A DNA stretch of 64,000 nucleotides from Defluviitaleaceae bacterium. Its GTDB lineage: Bacteria; Bacillota; Clostridia; Lachnospirales; WQUN01. This document shows positions 36,662 to 44,409 of this stretch, one piece after another. Position 1 is the stretch's first letter. Every line of letters starts with the position of its first letter. The notes below the pieces were generated by a model. It was not told the DNA's origin, did not search any database, and saw only the letters and a list, made by a program, of their open reading frames with translations. The DNA lies in contig WRAH01000011.1 in assembly GCA_009780315.1 (NCBI GenBank), forward strand, positions 1 to 64,000, in the 5' to 3' direction. The position numbers and the translations under genes were made by a program.

Positions 36662-37228
36662 ATGGATAGAAATTGGGATATTTTGATTATAGGCGGAGCA
36701 TCGGGTGCTGGTAAAACAAGTATTAGCCGACCACTTTCTAAATTGTATGGTGTTGACCTTGTGAGAGTAGATGACTTTCAAATATTGTTAGAGAAAATGA
36801 CAACACCAGAGTCCTGCCCGGCAATACATTATTGGGACACACATCCTAACTGGCGTGAAGAAGGAATAGATGCGGCGGTTAATCGCTTAATTGATGTTGG
36901 ACAAGTATTGATGGCGGGATTAACCGCAGTAATCAACGACCATATTGAAGAAAATATACCTATGATTCTTGAAGGTGATTTTATTCTTCCTCAATTATCA
37001 GCTTCCTTCAACCATTCACGTGTTAAAAGCATTTTTGTTCATGAGCCTTCAAAAGAGCAAATATTGCAAAATTATCTTGCCCGTGAAGGAGCGTTTCAGC
37101 AACATAGAGCAGATATAAGTCATGCATATGGAAACTGGTTGGCAGAAAATTGTGCAAAATATGGCATTCAAGTGATTGAACCTCGCCCATGGGATAGTGT
37201 TCTTGTAAGAATCATAGAATCTTTTTGA
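36662..37228 (+). CDS. P-loop kinase-like protein
   Basis: 188-aa protein with Walker A GGASGAGKTS near residue 11, followed by RPLSKLYG and VRVDDFQ, resembling 2-phosphoglycerate-kinase-like and other small-molecule kinase P-loop proteins. A later ARxxxF-type lid (LAREGAFQQHR) is visible. Substrate unknown. ATG 36662 follows GAAGGAG; a longer frame overlapping the RidA gene begins at 36620 but has no ribosome binding site. Last of a four-gene plus-strand run. Confidence 0.8.
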   Translation: MDRNWDILIIGGASGAGKTSISRPLSKLYGVDLVRVDDFQILLEKMTTPESCPAIHYWDTHPNWREEGIDAAVNRLIDVGQVLMAGLTAVINDHIEENIPMILEGDFILPQLSASFNHSRVKSIFVHEPSKEQILQNYLAREGAFQQHRADISHAYGNWLAENCAKYGIQVIEPRPWDSVLVRIIESF

Positions 37229-37382
37229 TGGATAATCGTAAAATTTTCCTATCTCCTTTGAATCTCTCCCTGTGGACGAACGTGGGTGTTAATGGTTAAA
37301 AAGTACTAAGATTGCGGCTAACTTCATTCGCTGTTGTTGCGAGGGAATGAATAAAACTAGTAAAGTTGAACGAGGGGTTTAC

Positions 37383-39845
37383 ATGAATACCATGAACAAC
37401 ATTATGTTAGAGAGAAGTGGTCTTCTTCGCATATTTAAGGGACTTGAAAAATATAAAGTAGTAGTTGTAAGCGCACCTGCGGGCTATGGTAAAACGGTAG
37501 CTGTAACGCAATGGTTGAGTAAAGATGACCGTGCTAATGCCATTTGCTACACAGATGAGTACGATAATATTCTTTCCTATTTCTGTAGACGCTTTTGTAC
37601 TGCACTTCGTGATTGCCAACCACAAAACCAAACGCTTATTGATATTATTTCTCATGAGTTTTTTCAAAACGCTCCTGACGAGTTTTCTTTACGTGCTATC
37701 TCTGCTCTTTCCGAGAAAGAGCAGGCGGTACTTGTTATAGACGATTTACACCTTATTCATAACGATGCAATCTTGAAACTTCTGCTTGTTTTCATTAAGC
37801 GTTTGCCAGAGAATTTTCAAGTTGTTTTGATTAGCCGTCACGATTTGCCGCATGATCTTTCTGAATTATGGCTGAAAGGTCAGATTGGTCGTGTCAATGC
37901 AGAACAGCTACTATTTAACAATAAGGACATAATGGCTCTCTACAAAAAGCGGGGCGGTCAAATCACAAATAAGCAAGCCGAAAAGATTAGCAGGCAGACT
38001 CATGGTTGGGCAATTGGGATTAACGCTTATTTATTATCCAATGGCGATTTGTCCGAACAAGTATATAATTATTTGGAGGACTTCATTCAGATAAATATAT
38101 GGGAAAAGTGGGACAAAAAAACACGCAACTTTATGATTTGTACAGCAAACTTGCGTGAGCTAGTTCCTTCTTTGTGTGAAGCATTAACAGGCTTAGATAA
38201 CAGCGATAAATTTCTCAAAGAGCTTGTGCAAAAAGGAGCTTTCATTACTCGATTACAAAGAGGGGCTTACCGCTATCACCATCTATTTCAACAATTTCTT
38301 ATGCAAATGGCTGGGGAGCGTGGCGAGGAATTTCTACAGTCCCTTGTAGAAAAAGAAGGATATTGGTATTTATCACAAAATGATTTCTATAACGCCATTG
38401 ATTGCTTTATCCGATGCAAAAACTACGATGGCATAATGAAGTGCAATGATTTATTGACTATTTCTGACCATAATCTTTTTTCTATCGAAAGGCTCTTGCC
38501 CATAATAAAGCACCCCGAAGTGGTTGCTTCTGCCGAAAAATATCCACAGCTAACCTTTCTAATGGCTTTGTTTGCTTTCGCAGAAGGGCAAGCTGAAACT
38601 GCAACTTCATTTATGGATATATTTTACGACAAATGCTCTGAGTATGCTTATAGTATTTTTTATATGAGACTGTTTGATTTTCGTATATCATTAAGCCAGA
38701 TTTTAAGTTGTATTAGCAAACCACTTACGAAGTTTGAGTATCTCATTCCAAACTGGACTGTATCCTTTCATATGCCGCTTCTCCACCGTGGAATAGTTGA
38801 CTTTTCAGAGATAGCCATTGGTGATGCATCTGAAAACATGAAAGATTTAATATTGAAGGTTGGTGGCTGGTTGTCGGGCGAAGTAACCTCTATGTCTGCA
38901 AGCACAATAATTGCAGGGCTGTACTATGAGCAAGGACAATTAGAAAAGGCTCATGAATATGCTTTGAAAGCAATCGTAGAGATAAAAAATCACTTTACGT
39001 CAGAATCAAAATTCTGTGCTATATCTACATTGGTGTATGTGTTAGATGCACTTGGGGAGACAAATGAAGCAACCACGGTTATAGGGTCTATATCAACAAT
39101 GATTGAAGCAGATAGAGCCTATCATCTGAGCAATAACTTTAATGCACTTATTATGCGTCGCAATCTTACTGCGGTCGATAAGAAGAATATGGAAGGCTGG
39201 ATTAAAACACAAATCATAGATAGCCCAACTTTATGGCGCATGTATAATGACTTTACCACATGCAGAGTTTTTATAGCGATTGGGAAATATGATTCTGCCC
39301 TTATTTTACTAAGGAAAGTGCTGAAAATTGCTAATGCTTACAATAGGGTATTGGATATTATTGAAGCACAGATTTTGATGGCGGTTGCTTACTGGATAAA
39401 GAAACGAAGATTTCAAAATGAAGCGTTTGAGTGTTTGGAAAATGCAGTTCGTGGGGCTTACCCTTATGGATATGTACAAATGTTTATAAATGAAGGTTCT
39501 ACCCTTGCTAGTATGCTGTATAAACTAAAAAAGCGTATTGAGCTACATGGGGGCGAGGATGAAAAATTTATCAGCTTTATCAAAATGCTATATTTTGAAA
39601 CCAGAGACAATATAAATGATGGGCTAACAAACGAATCAGAAAAAGTTTCCTTAAAATTTACAGATAAGCAAAAAGAGGTAATGTTTTTGCTTTGTGAGGG
39701 TAAAAGCTACAGGGAAATCGCCAACACTTTAGGAATAAAACAGACAACGCTCCGCTCTCGTATCGAACTGATTTATAGTAAGCTAGAGGTATCAAACGTA
39801 ATAGATGCGGTATCAAAGGCAAAAGCAATGGGTTTGTTAAAATAA
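37383..39845 (+). CDS. MalT-like LuxR-family transcriptional activator
   Basis: Large STAND-type regulator of about 820 aa. The N-terminal NTPase has Walker A APAGYGKTVA near residue 32 and Walker B AVLVIDDLHLI near 118, followed by a winged region and a helical TPR-like sensor region (about residues 330-730). The C-terminal LuxR HTH is KQKEVMFLLCEGKSYREIA, then LGIKQTTLRSRIELIYSKL. MalT itself binds ATP and an inducer and activates promoters lacking a good -35. ATG 37383 is chosen because GAGGGG sits 7 nt before it, inside the longer frame opening at 37347. Two nearby promoters share an identical block and spacing and are likely targets. The effector is unknown. Confidence 0.9.
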   Translation: MNTMNNIMLERSGLLRIFKGLEKYKVVVVSAPAGYGKTVAVTQWLSKDDRANAICYTDEYDNILSYFCRRFCTALRDCQPQNQTLIDIISHEFFQNAPDEFSLRAISALSEKEQAVLVIDDLHLIHNDAILKLLLVFIKRLPENFQVVLISRHDLPHDLSELWLKGQIGRVNAEQLLFNNKDIMALYKKRGGQITNKQAEKISRQTHGWAIGINAYLLSNGDLSEQVYNYLEDFIQINIWEKWDKKTRNFMICTANLRELVPSLCEALTGLDNSDKFLKELVQKGAFITRLQRGAYRYHHLFQQFLMQMAGERGEEFLQSLVEKEGYWYLSQNDFYNAIDCFIRCKNYDGIMKCNDLLTISDHNLFSIERLLPIIKHPEVVASAEKYPQLTFLMALFAFAEGQAETATSFMDIFYDKCSEYAYSIFYMRLFDFRISLSQILSCISKPLTKFEYLIPNWTVSFHMPLLHRGIVDFSEIAIGDASENMKDLILKVGGWLSGEVTSMSASTIIAGLYYEQGQLEKAHEYALKAIVEIKNHFTSESKFCAISTLVYVLDALGETNEATTVIGSISTMIEADRAYHLSNNFNALIMRRNLTAVDKKNMEGWIKTQIIDSPTLWRMYNDFTTCRVFIAIGKYDSALILLRKVLKIANAYNRVLDIIEAQILMAVAYWIKKRRFQNEAFECLENAVRGAYPYGYVQMFINEGSTLASMLYKLKKRIELHGGEDEKFISFIKMLYFETRDNINDGLTNESEKVSLKFTDKQKEVMFLLCEGKSYREIANTLGIKQTTLRSRIELIYSKLEVSNVIDAVSKAKAMGLLK

Positions 39846-39862
39846 TTAAAATGGCAACAAAG

Positions 39863-39899
39863 AAGTGTCTGCTGTAAATAAAGTGGACGCTTTTTTTAT
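39863..39899 (+). terminator. Probable terminator after the MalT-like gene
   Basis: AGTGTC (39864-39869) pairs with GACGCT (39886-39891) allowing a G-T pair, followed by seven T residues. The stem is short but the T-tract is good. Confidence 0.5.
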
Positions 39900-39932
39900 T
39901 ACCATTTTTACCATATGAAATATTTTTTTGAT

Positions 39933-39989
39933 TTCATAAAATATACCCTCATGATGCTACTAGTAGACTATTGGTCTCTATGCTAGAAT
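39933..39989 (+). promoter_or_regulatory. Candidate MalT-like-dependent promoter, copy 1
   Basis: TTCATAAAATATACCCTC at 39933-39950 is identical to a block at 44284-44301. In both places TATGCTA follows after exactly 28 bases (here 39979-39985), giving an extended -10 TGCTAGAAT with no good -35. About 22 of the 35 bases from the end of the block through the -10 also match. The GAGGGTAT on the other strand loosely recalls a MalT box. It drives the YdcF-type gene. Assignment to the LuxR protein next door is inferred. Confidence 0.6.
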
Positions 39990-40214
39990 TGATATGTGTA
40001 TGCTATCACTCCATTTATTTTGTACATAGTAGATAAAAAAACAAAGGAAAAAAACTCCAAAGTGTCCAAAGAAAACATAAAAAATTGCAAAGGGGTTTGA
40101 CAAAATGGAAGCGATGCAAATGATGAATTTAGCTATCTAACCAGTGAAGTTGTGATTACAGAGCTATAAAATCAACATCAAGTAAAAATCTTTATATATG
40201 GATGAGGTACTAAG
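39990..40214 (+). other. Long leader with possible coding remnant before the YdcF-type gene
   Basis: The 5' leader of the YdcF-type gene is about 220 nt. Within it 40111-40170 can be read as a short open stretch ending SYLTSEVVITEL-stop, without a start codon or ribosome binding site, which looks like a decayed gene end. No terminator or known riboswitch was recognised here. Confidence 0.25.
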
Positions 40215-41282
40215 ATGCCGCCTTTATGGTTTGTGTTTATGACACCACTCTTTTTTGTTTTATTCATTTTTTCATATAGAATCAATAAAATGAGCCTTAT
40301 GCCAAGCTTTATGTTGAGTCTATTTTTCTTGTCAATTGTAGTAAGCATAATAAATTATCTATACCCCTATGTTTTTGATGGAGGAAATCTAGCACCGAGA
40401 ATTTTACTTATACTCATACTTATACCATTTGCTCTGATTGCACAATTAGGAGTATATGCCTTGATTGTCTTGCTACTCATAAATGCACGTACTGTACTAA
40501 AAAGAGAAAGAAAATCACTTGCTAATGGGCTGACTTTTATATTGGCACTTTGTTTGGTCTTTTATTTGATTATGACACATTTGGTAGAGGTAATTGAACT
40601 TCCTGCACAAATATCAATTTTGATTCGTTCACAAATATCAACTTTGATTCGTTCTGTATATTTGTTAATATTTTCTTGTTTTATTCATGTAACACATTAC
40701 ATTATGGCAATGATTCTATGTCAATTTTCACGACCAAAACTAAATCAGCAATATATTATCGTACACGGGAGTGGGTTAAATGATGGAAACGTTACGCCAT
40801 TGCTTGCTTGCCGCGTTGACAAAGCAATCAAGTTCTACAACAAACAAAAAGCGGTGAATAAAGCACCTAAGATAATTCTTTCAGGTGGACAAGGGTCGGA
40901 TGAATCAAGAACCGAAGCCGAAGCAATGATGGAATATGCCTGCTCAAAAGGTGTGCCTAGAGACGATATTATACTAGAGGCGAAATCGGAAACAACCCTA
41001 CAAAACATGATATTTTCTAAAGATATAATGGATAAGCACTCTGAAAACAATCCGTATAACTGCATTTTTGTGACAAGTAACTACCACCTTTTACGCACAG
41101 GGATGTACGCAAGAAGTGTAGGGTTAAACATTGATGGCATCGGTTCAAAAACGGCACTTTATTATTTGCCTAACGCCTTTATTCGCGAATATATTGCTTA
41201 TGTTGTTATGTATAAAAAACGTTATATTATACTGATTTCTATTGCATTTTTACTTGCGTTTACCATTTTGCAAGGTAGATAA
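40215..41282 (+). CDS. YdcF/SanA-like membrane protein (DUF218)
   Basis: 355-aa protein with about five hydrophobic helices in residues 1-175 and a final helix near 335-350, enclosing a DUF218 domain (about 178-330). That domain shows the family blocks YIIVHGSGLNDG, KIILSGGQGSDESRTEAEAM, SETTLQNMIFSKDIM and TSNYHLLRTGMYARSVGL. Family members such as SanA and YdcF are tied to envelope integrity; biochemical activity is not settled. GATGAGG precedes the ATG. Downstream lies mobile-element debris, so it is probably transcribed alone. Confidence 0.87.
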   Translation: MPPLWFVFMTPLFFVLFIFSYRINKMSLMPSFMLSLFFLSIVVSIINYLYPYVFDGGNLAPRILLILILIPFALIAQLGVYALIVLLLINARTVLKRERKSLANGLTFILALCLVFYLIMTHLVEVIELPAQISILIRSQISTLIRSVYLLIFSCFIHVTHYIMAMILCQFSRPKLNQQYIIVHGSGLNDGNVTPLLACRVDKAIKFYNKQKAVNKAPKIILSGGQGSDESRTEAEAMMEYACSKGVPRDDIILEAKSETTLQNMIFSKDIMDKHSENNPYNCIFVTSNYHLLRTGMYARSVGLNIDGIGSKTALYYLPNAFIREYIAYVVMYKKRYIILISIAFLLAFTILQGR

Positions 41283-41418
41283 TTTTACATAAGCTTATAG
41301 TTATTTCACATGTCTCCAGAATACCAAACAAAATCTGATGACGTTTGTCTGAATGTGGTTTGTAGTGGGCGAGATAAAGTTAACTGCAATTAAAGAAAAT
41401 GAAGTAAAAGAAGCGTCG

Positions 41419-41502
41419 AGGGCATAAAAAAGCTATTATTGCTATGGTGTTTCTTGCTTCGCAAGGCTATGACGTGTCTCCTATCACCAAAATCGCTGGA
41501 TA
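41419..41502 (+). pseudogene. Possible remnant of an IS110-type transposase end
   Basis: After a stop codon, the stretch reads KKRRGHKKAIIAMVFLASQGYDV and ends at TAA. KRRGHKKAIIA resembles the late conserved region of IS110/IS116-type transposases, while the rest does not follow the family well. No start, upstream domain or ends of an element were found. Weak evidence. Confidence 0.3.
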
Positions 41503-41761
41503 ATTTGTTTTTTGGGGTCTAACGTCAGGTAGCTTTTTTTGTGTGCAAATTTATACCGTGGTGCTTTCACACTTTAATCTCATTCAATAACAATCATCTA
41601 TTTCATAACATAATTTGACTTTCCACCCCAACCACCGAGCAAGCCCATAAATACAGTGTTTCCGTCTTGCAAATCTCGCCTTTGCCTTTTGTTTTGGTCT
41701 TTATTTGGTCAAGATTTCGTAGTTGGGGTTAGTCATATCTTCCACAGTTTACAGTAAACTA
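41503..41761. other. Non-coding debris between mobile-element remnants
   Basis: No gene, terminator with T-tract or known RNA was recognised here. The stretch lies between the possible transposase tail and the integrase tail and is presumably decayed mobile DNA. Confidence 0.4.
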
Positions 41762-41863
41762 TCACAAGTCAATCACGTTTGCTATTGCTTCCATTGCTCT
41801 TGTCTGTGCGCCGTTGAAAGCGTGGGAGTAAATCGAAAGAGTAGTTGCGCTGGCATTAAAGTG
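41762..41863 (-). pseudogene. C-terminal remnant of a tyrosine recombinase/integrase
   Basis: Read on the minus strand in another frame from the MFS gene, the DNA encodes RHFNASATTLSIYSHAFNG, then AQTRAMEAIANVIDL and a stop. This matches the end of Tn916/phage-type integrases, including the H near the motif LGHSxxxTTLxIYSHxF and the catalytic Tyr in IYSH. Nothing of the rest of the integrase is present; the MFS coding end runs into it. It marks an old integration or recombination junction. Confidence 0.65.
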
Positions 41864-43112
41864 TCGGAATGAACTCCTTTTCGACGATTTTTGCATTCAA
41901 AGCAATGATGATAGACATAATGCCTAAAATAATCAGTGCAACTCCGGGGGTTGTTGCAAATACGCTAAAGAGGATGCCGTGAAGAAAATCTCCAAGTGCA
42001 AACCCCAAAACACTAGACGAGATGGCAAGTCCCATGACTTTGCCCATAACATGCTGTGGTGTCTTTTCTCCTAAAAAGGAAAAGTATATAACAGAGTACA
42101 TAGTTAAGAATAATTGTGTTATAAAGAAACATGCAATCAATAAGATAAAACTCACTGCTTGACTCTCAAAAAACATCATGAGCATTCCTGTTATAGTGAT
42201 TATGAAACTTGGTATGAATAGTATTGTCCTGCTTGTACGGTGGCTTGCTTTTCCTTTTAGCATAGGTAAAAGGATTGCTGCCAATGTTCCACCAAACACC
42301 ACAAATCCTTGAGCAAGCCCAATCATATGCTCAGACATTTCCAAATAAGTAACCATTAAAGTTGGCACAGTAATTGTCATGCTAGTAATTACGGTAATAG
42401 CAAGGAAAAAAACAACGAAAATCATTTTTCCGACACTTCTGTTTTCCTTTGTTACAAAAATAATGCCACCTTTAATGTCCCCTAAAAGACCTGCAATAGG
42501 GTTGCCCTTATTTCCTGTTTGGCTGTCAGCCTGTTTCGGTTTGGGTATGCTAACAAAGATGTTAATTACTGATGCCAACACATAAAGAGCGGTAATGGCG
42601 ATTAAAAGTTCGGTTAAGCCACCGTTTTGCAATATAAAGCCACCGAGTATAGGTGCGCCTATTGATGAGATGTTCGTCAGCAAAACTGTAACCGAATTTG
42701 CCTTAACTAATTTATCTACAGGAACTAAAAAGGGGATAGACGCTTCTGACGTAGGCGAGATAAGGCTTTCAAACATAGAAACAAACATCATGATTAGCAA
42801 AATGACTATGACAATATGATTGGCAGGGTTAATAATGAAATAAATCGAAACGACGATTGCCGAAAGTAAATTCATGATTGCCAATATTTTTTTCTTGCTA
42901 AATTTATCGGTGAACGCACCGCCGATTGGGGAGAGAATAATTAGGGGTAGTGCCGATAGCGATAATACCATTCCCATTAAAGTAGGGTTGCCTGTTTCTA
43001 TTAAGATATAGAGTGGTAAAGCAAACCTAATTAGTGTTTTTGCGATTAGTTGCAGTTCTAAAGCAAGTACGAATGTTAGAAAATTTTTGTTCCATATGCT
43101 GTTGTGGTTCAT
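41856..43112 (-). CDS. MFS efflux transporter, macrolide-efflux-like
   Basis: Predicted 12-helix exporter of 418 aa of the MFS_3/Mef-like group. Motif A appears as GGAFTDKFSKKKIL (about residues 52-65), and the N-terminus NKNFLTFVLALELQLIAKTL fits the family. Export of a macrolide or related drug is plausible; the substrate is not proven by sequence. A longer open frame begins at 43235, but AAAGGAG just before ATG 43112 marks the real start, and the extra part overlaps an attenuator hairpin. The end is fused to integrase debris. The cargo-gene setting and attenuator indicate horizontal acquisition. Confidence 0.87.
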   Translation of the reverse strand: MNHNSIWNKNFLTFVLALELQLIAKTLIRFALPLYILIETGNPTLMGMVLSLSALPLIILSPIGGAFTDKFSKKKILAIMNLLSAIVVSIYFIINPANHIVIVILLIMMFVSMFESLISPTSEASIPFLVPVDKLVKANSVTVLLTNISSIGAPILGGFILQNGGLTELLIAITALYVLASVINIFVSIPKPKQADSQTGNKGNPIAGLLGDIKGGIIFVTKENRSVGKMIFVVFFLAITVITSMTITVPTLMVTYLEMSEHMIGLAQGFVVFGGTLAAILLPMLKGKASHRTSRTILFIPSFIITITGMLMMFFESQAVSFILLIACFFITQLFLTMYSVIYFSFLGEKTPQHVMGKVMGLAISSSVLGFALGDFLHGILFSVFATTPGVALIILGIMSIIIALNAKIVEKEFIPTL

Positions 43113-43164
43113 CGTTGTTTTTCTCCTTTTTTTACTGTCATATTTTGCATTGATTTTCCACAAC

Positions 43165-43235
43165 AAAAAAAGCTGTGGAAAGTGTTTTCCACAGCTTAAA
43201 AGCCAGTTGTCCTGTGAAAAACAAAAAACAATCAT
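43165..43235 (-). promoter_or_regulatory. Transcription attenuator and leader peptide before the MFS gene
   Basis: On the minus strand AAGCTGTGGAAA (43197-43186) pairs with TTTCCACAGCTT (43181-43170), followed by TTTTTTT: an intrinsic terminator about 55 nt before the MFS start. A leader reading frame begins at ATG 43235 (MIVFCFSQDNWLLSCGK...) and runs through this hairpin. Another hairpin ACCTG/CAGGT lies just upstream. The layout matches ribosome-stalling attenuators of macrolide and tetracycline resistance genes, so induction by a ribosome-targeting drug is inferred. Confidence 0.65.
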
Positions 43236-43321
43236 TTAATACACAACAACAAGACCTGAACTAGCAACAGGTTCTCTTGTTATTATGCTGTTAATGATTA
43301 TTTGCGTTTTCCACGTTTCAC

Positions 43322-43435
43322 TTACATTGCTGATTGTGCAATATCAAATGCGCCGGACTTAACCAACTCCTCTATTTCAATATAGTCGCATTGTATACTA
43401 ATTTTAGTTGTTTTGTCAAATTGGATGTGTAATTT
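43322..43435 (-). pseudogene. Short coding remnant upstream of the MFS leader
   Basis: An open stretch of 37 codons without a start reads HIQFDKTTKISIQ, then CDYIEIEELVKSGAF and ends QSAM-stop. It looks like the C-terminal tail of a lost gene; no family was recognised. The MFS promoter lies within it. Confidence 0.35.
43392..43419 (-). promoter_or_regulatory. Promoter of the MFS efflux gene
   Basis: On the minus strand TTGACA (43419-43414) is a consensus -35, followed after 16 bases by TATACA (43397-43392), or after 18 by TACAAT. Transcription would start near 43385 and produce a leader of about 270 nt containing the attenuator. Confidence 0.6.
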
Positions 43436-43537
43436 CTATTCCCCCACAATGTATGGCAGGTTTGCGTTTTCAGTAAATACACAAACTCAGGCGTTGGAAT
43501 GCTAAAGCACCCCCATTCCGTCAACTGCCCCACGCTT

Positions 43538-43556
43538 GGGTTTCGCCCAAACCCAT
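43538..43556. repeat. GGGTTT/AAACCC hairpin just after the MobC-like gene
   Basis: GGGTTT and AAACCC flank CGCCC (plus-strand reading), a perfect 6-bp stem with a 5-base loop, a few bases beyond the MobC-like stop. It could be part of a transfer origin or a weak terminator; there is no T-tract. Confidence 0.35.
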
Positions 43557-43561
43557 ATTAT

Positions 43562-43906
43562 TTATTCGCAAACCTCAACGCCTCTCGAAATCAATCCACG
43601 CACCATATCCCAATTTTCAGCCATTGTAGTCCTTATGCTCTCCACATCAGCAGTGTAAGCCGTACCGTCCATGTTATCAACGTGTCGTAATATCTTCTTG
43701 ATATTCACATCAATTTTCTGCAATTCTGCGGAAAGACTTTTAATCTCAGTGCAGTCCACGTTGACGATATACCCCTTTGTAGCCATTTGTCGTGCATACT
43801 CTCGAAAATTAGTCATGCTGATAGAGCGTATTTTTTCTTGAATAAATGCCTTTTCCTCTGCGGTTACTCGGAAAATAATTTGAATATTACGTTTACGATT
43901 TTCCAT
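43562..43906 (-). CDS. MobC-like plasmid/ICE mobilisation protein
   Basis: 114-aa protein resembling the relaxosome accessory MobC proteins of mobilisable elements in Firmicutes: a ribbon-helix-helix start (IQIIFRVTAEEKAFIQEKI), then MTNFREYARQMATKGYIVNVD and a helical tail with QKIDVNIKKILRHVDN. MobC helps the relaxase at the transfer origin. No relaxase gene follows, so it is a leftover of an integrative or mobilisable element. Upstream lie GGATA repeats. Confidence 0.75.
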   Translation of the reverse strand: MENRKRNIQIIFRVTAEEKAFIQEKIRSISMTNFREYARQMATKGYIVNVDCTEIKSLSAELQKIDVNIKKILRHVDNMDGTAYTADVESIRTTMAENWDMVRGLISRGVEVCE

Positions 43907-43924
43907 GTTTTTTTAACCCTTTCC

Positions 43925-44012
43925 ATTCCTATCCTATTCCAAAACCCTAAAACGTCTACATTGGAAAACCACAGGGGAATAAAGGATAGGATAGGATAAG
44001 ATAAAATAGGGT
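43925..44012. repeat. GGATA repeats and inverted repeat upstream of the MobC-like gene
   Basis: Three tandem GGATA units and decayed copies fill 43984-44012. TCCTATCCTATTCC at 43927-43940 is an inverted copy, giving a possible stem with the GGATAGGA region. Such sites upstream of mobC may be a transfer origin or a binding site for the RHH protein. Function inferred from position. Confidence 0.45.
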
Positions 44013-44283
44013 TTATATAGTAAGTATTTAATATATTAAGTCTTTTATTAAGTTATTTATTGCAGGTTGTTTTCCTACATGGGATTTCCCGATGCAGAAA
44101 GATTCCATATCGGATTTTAAGATTGTGGCACTTAGTAAGTTACTGAAATTTGCCTGTTATGGCTTGTGATTGCTTGTAGTTGCGTTGCGGAAATGCTGTG
44201 ATAGTGGGGGTTGTAGTTACTTGCTGTGAGTTAGTGGAAGTTGTCAACAGTCTTTATAAAATGAAAAAAATATTTTTCTCGAC
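44013..44283. other. Non-coding interval before the hydrolase promoter
   Basis: AT-rich at the left (44030-44060), then a more even stretch. No credible gene, terminator or RNA element was recognised. It probably contains the junction between mobile DNA and the hydrolase transcription unit. Confidence 0.4.
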
Positions 44284-44340
44284 TTCATAAAATATACCCT
44301 CTTAATGCTCTTATTGAATGATTGTCTTTTATGCTATCGT
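44284..44340 (+). promoter_or_regulatory. Candidate MalT-like-dependent promoter, copy 2
   Basis: TTCATAAAATATACCCTC at 44284-44301 repeats the block at 39933 exactly, with TATGCTA again 28 bases later (44330-44336) as an extended -10 (TGCTATCGT). No good -35 is present. It leads to the hydrolase lipoprotein gene with a leader of about 70 nt. Probably bound by the LuxR/MalT-like protein encoded at 37383. Confidence 0.6.
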
Positions 44341-44409
44341 AAATGAAATGCAATGAGTTGGAGATTTTTATTGGTACGCTTAACTTATAATTTCAAGGAG
44401 GATATTATA

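Noticed and set aside
39933-44301. The 18-bp repeats as attachment sites of an integrated element
   Set aside because: Fixed spacing to a shared extended -10, similarity continuing into the promoter, and position before two genes fit promoters better. Attachment sites remain a weaker alternative that an empty-site strain would test.
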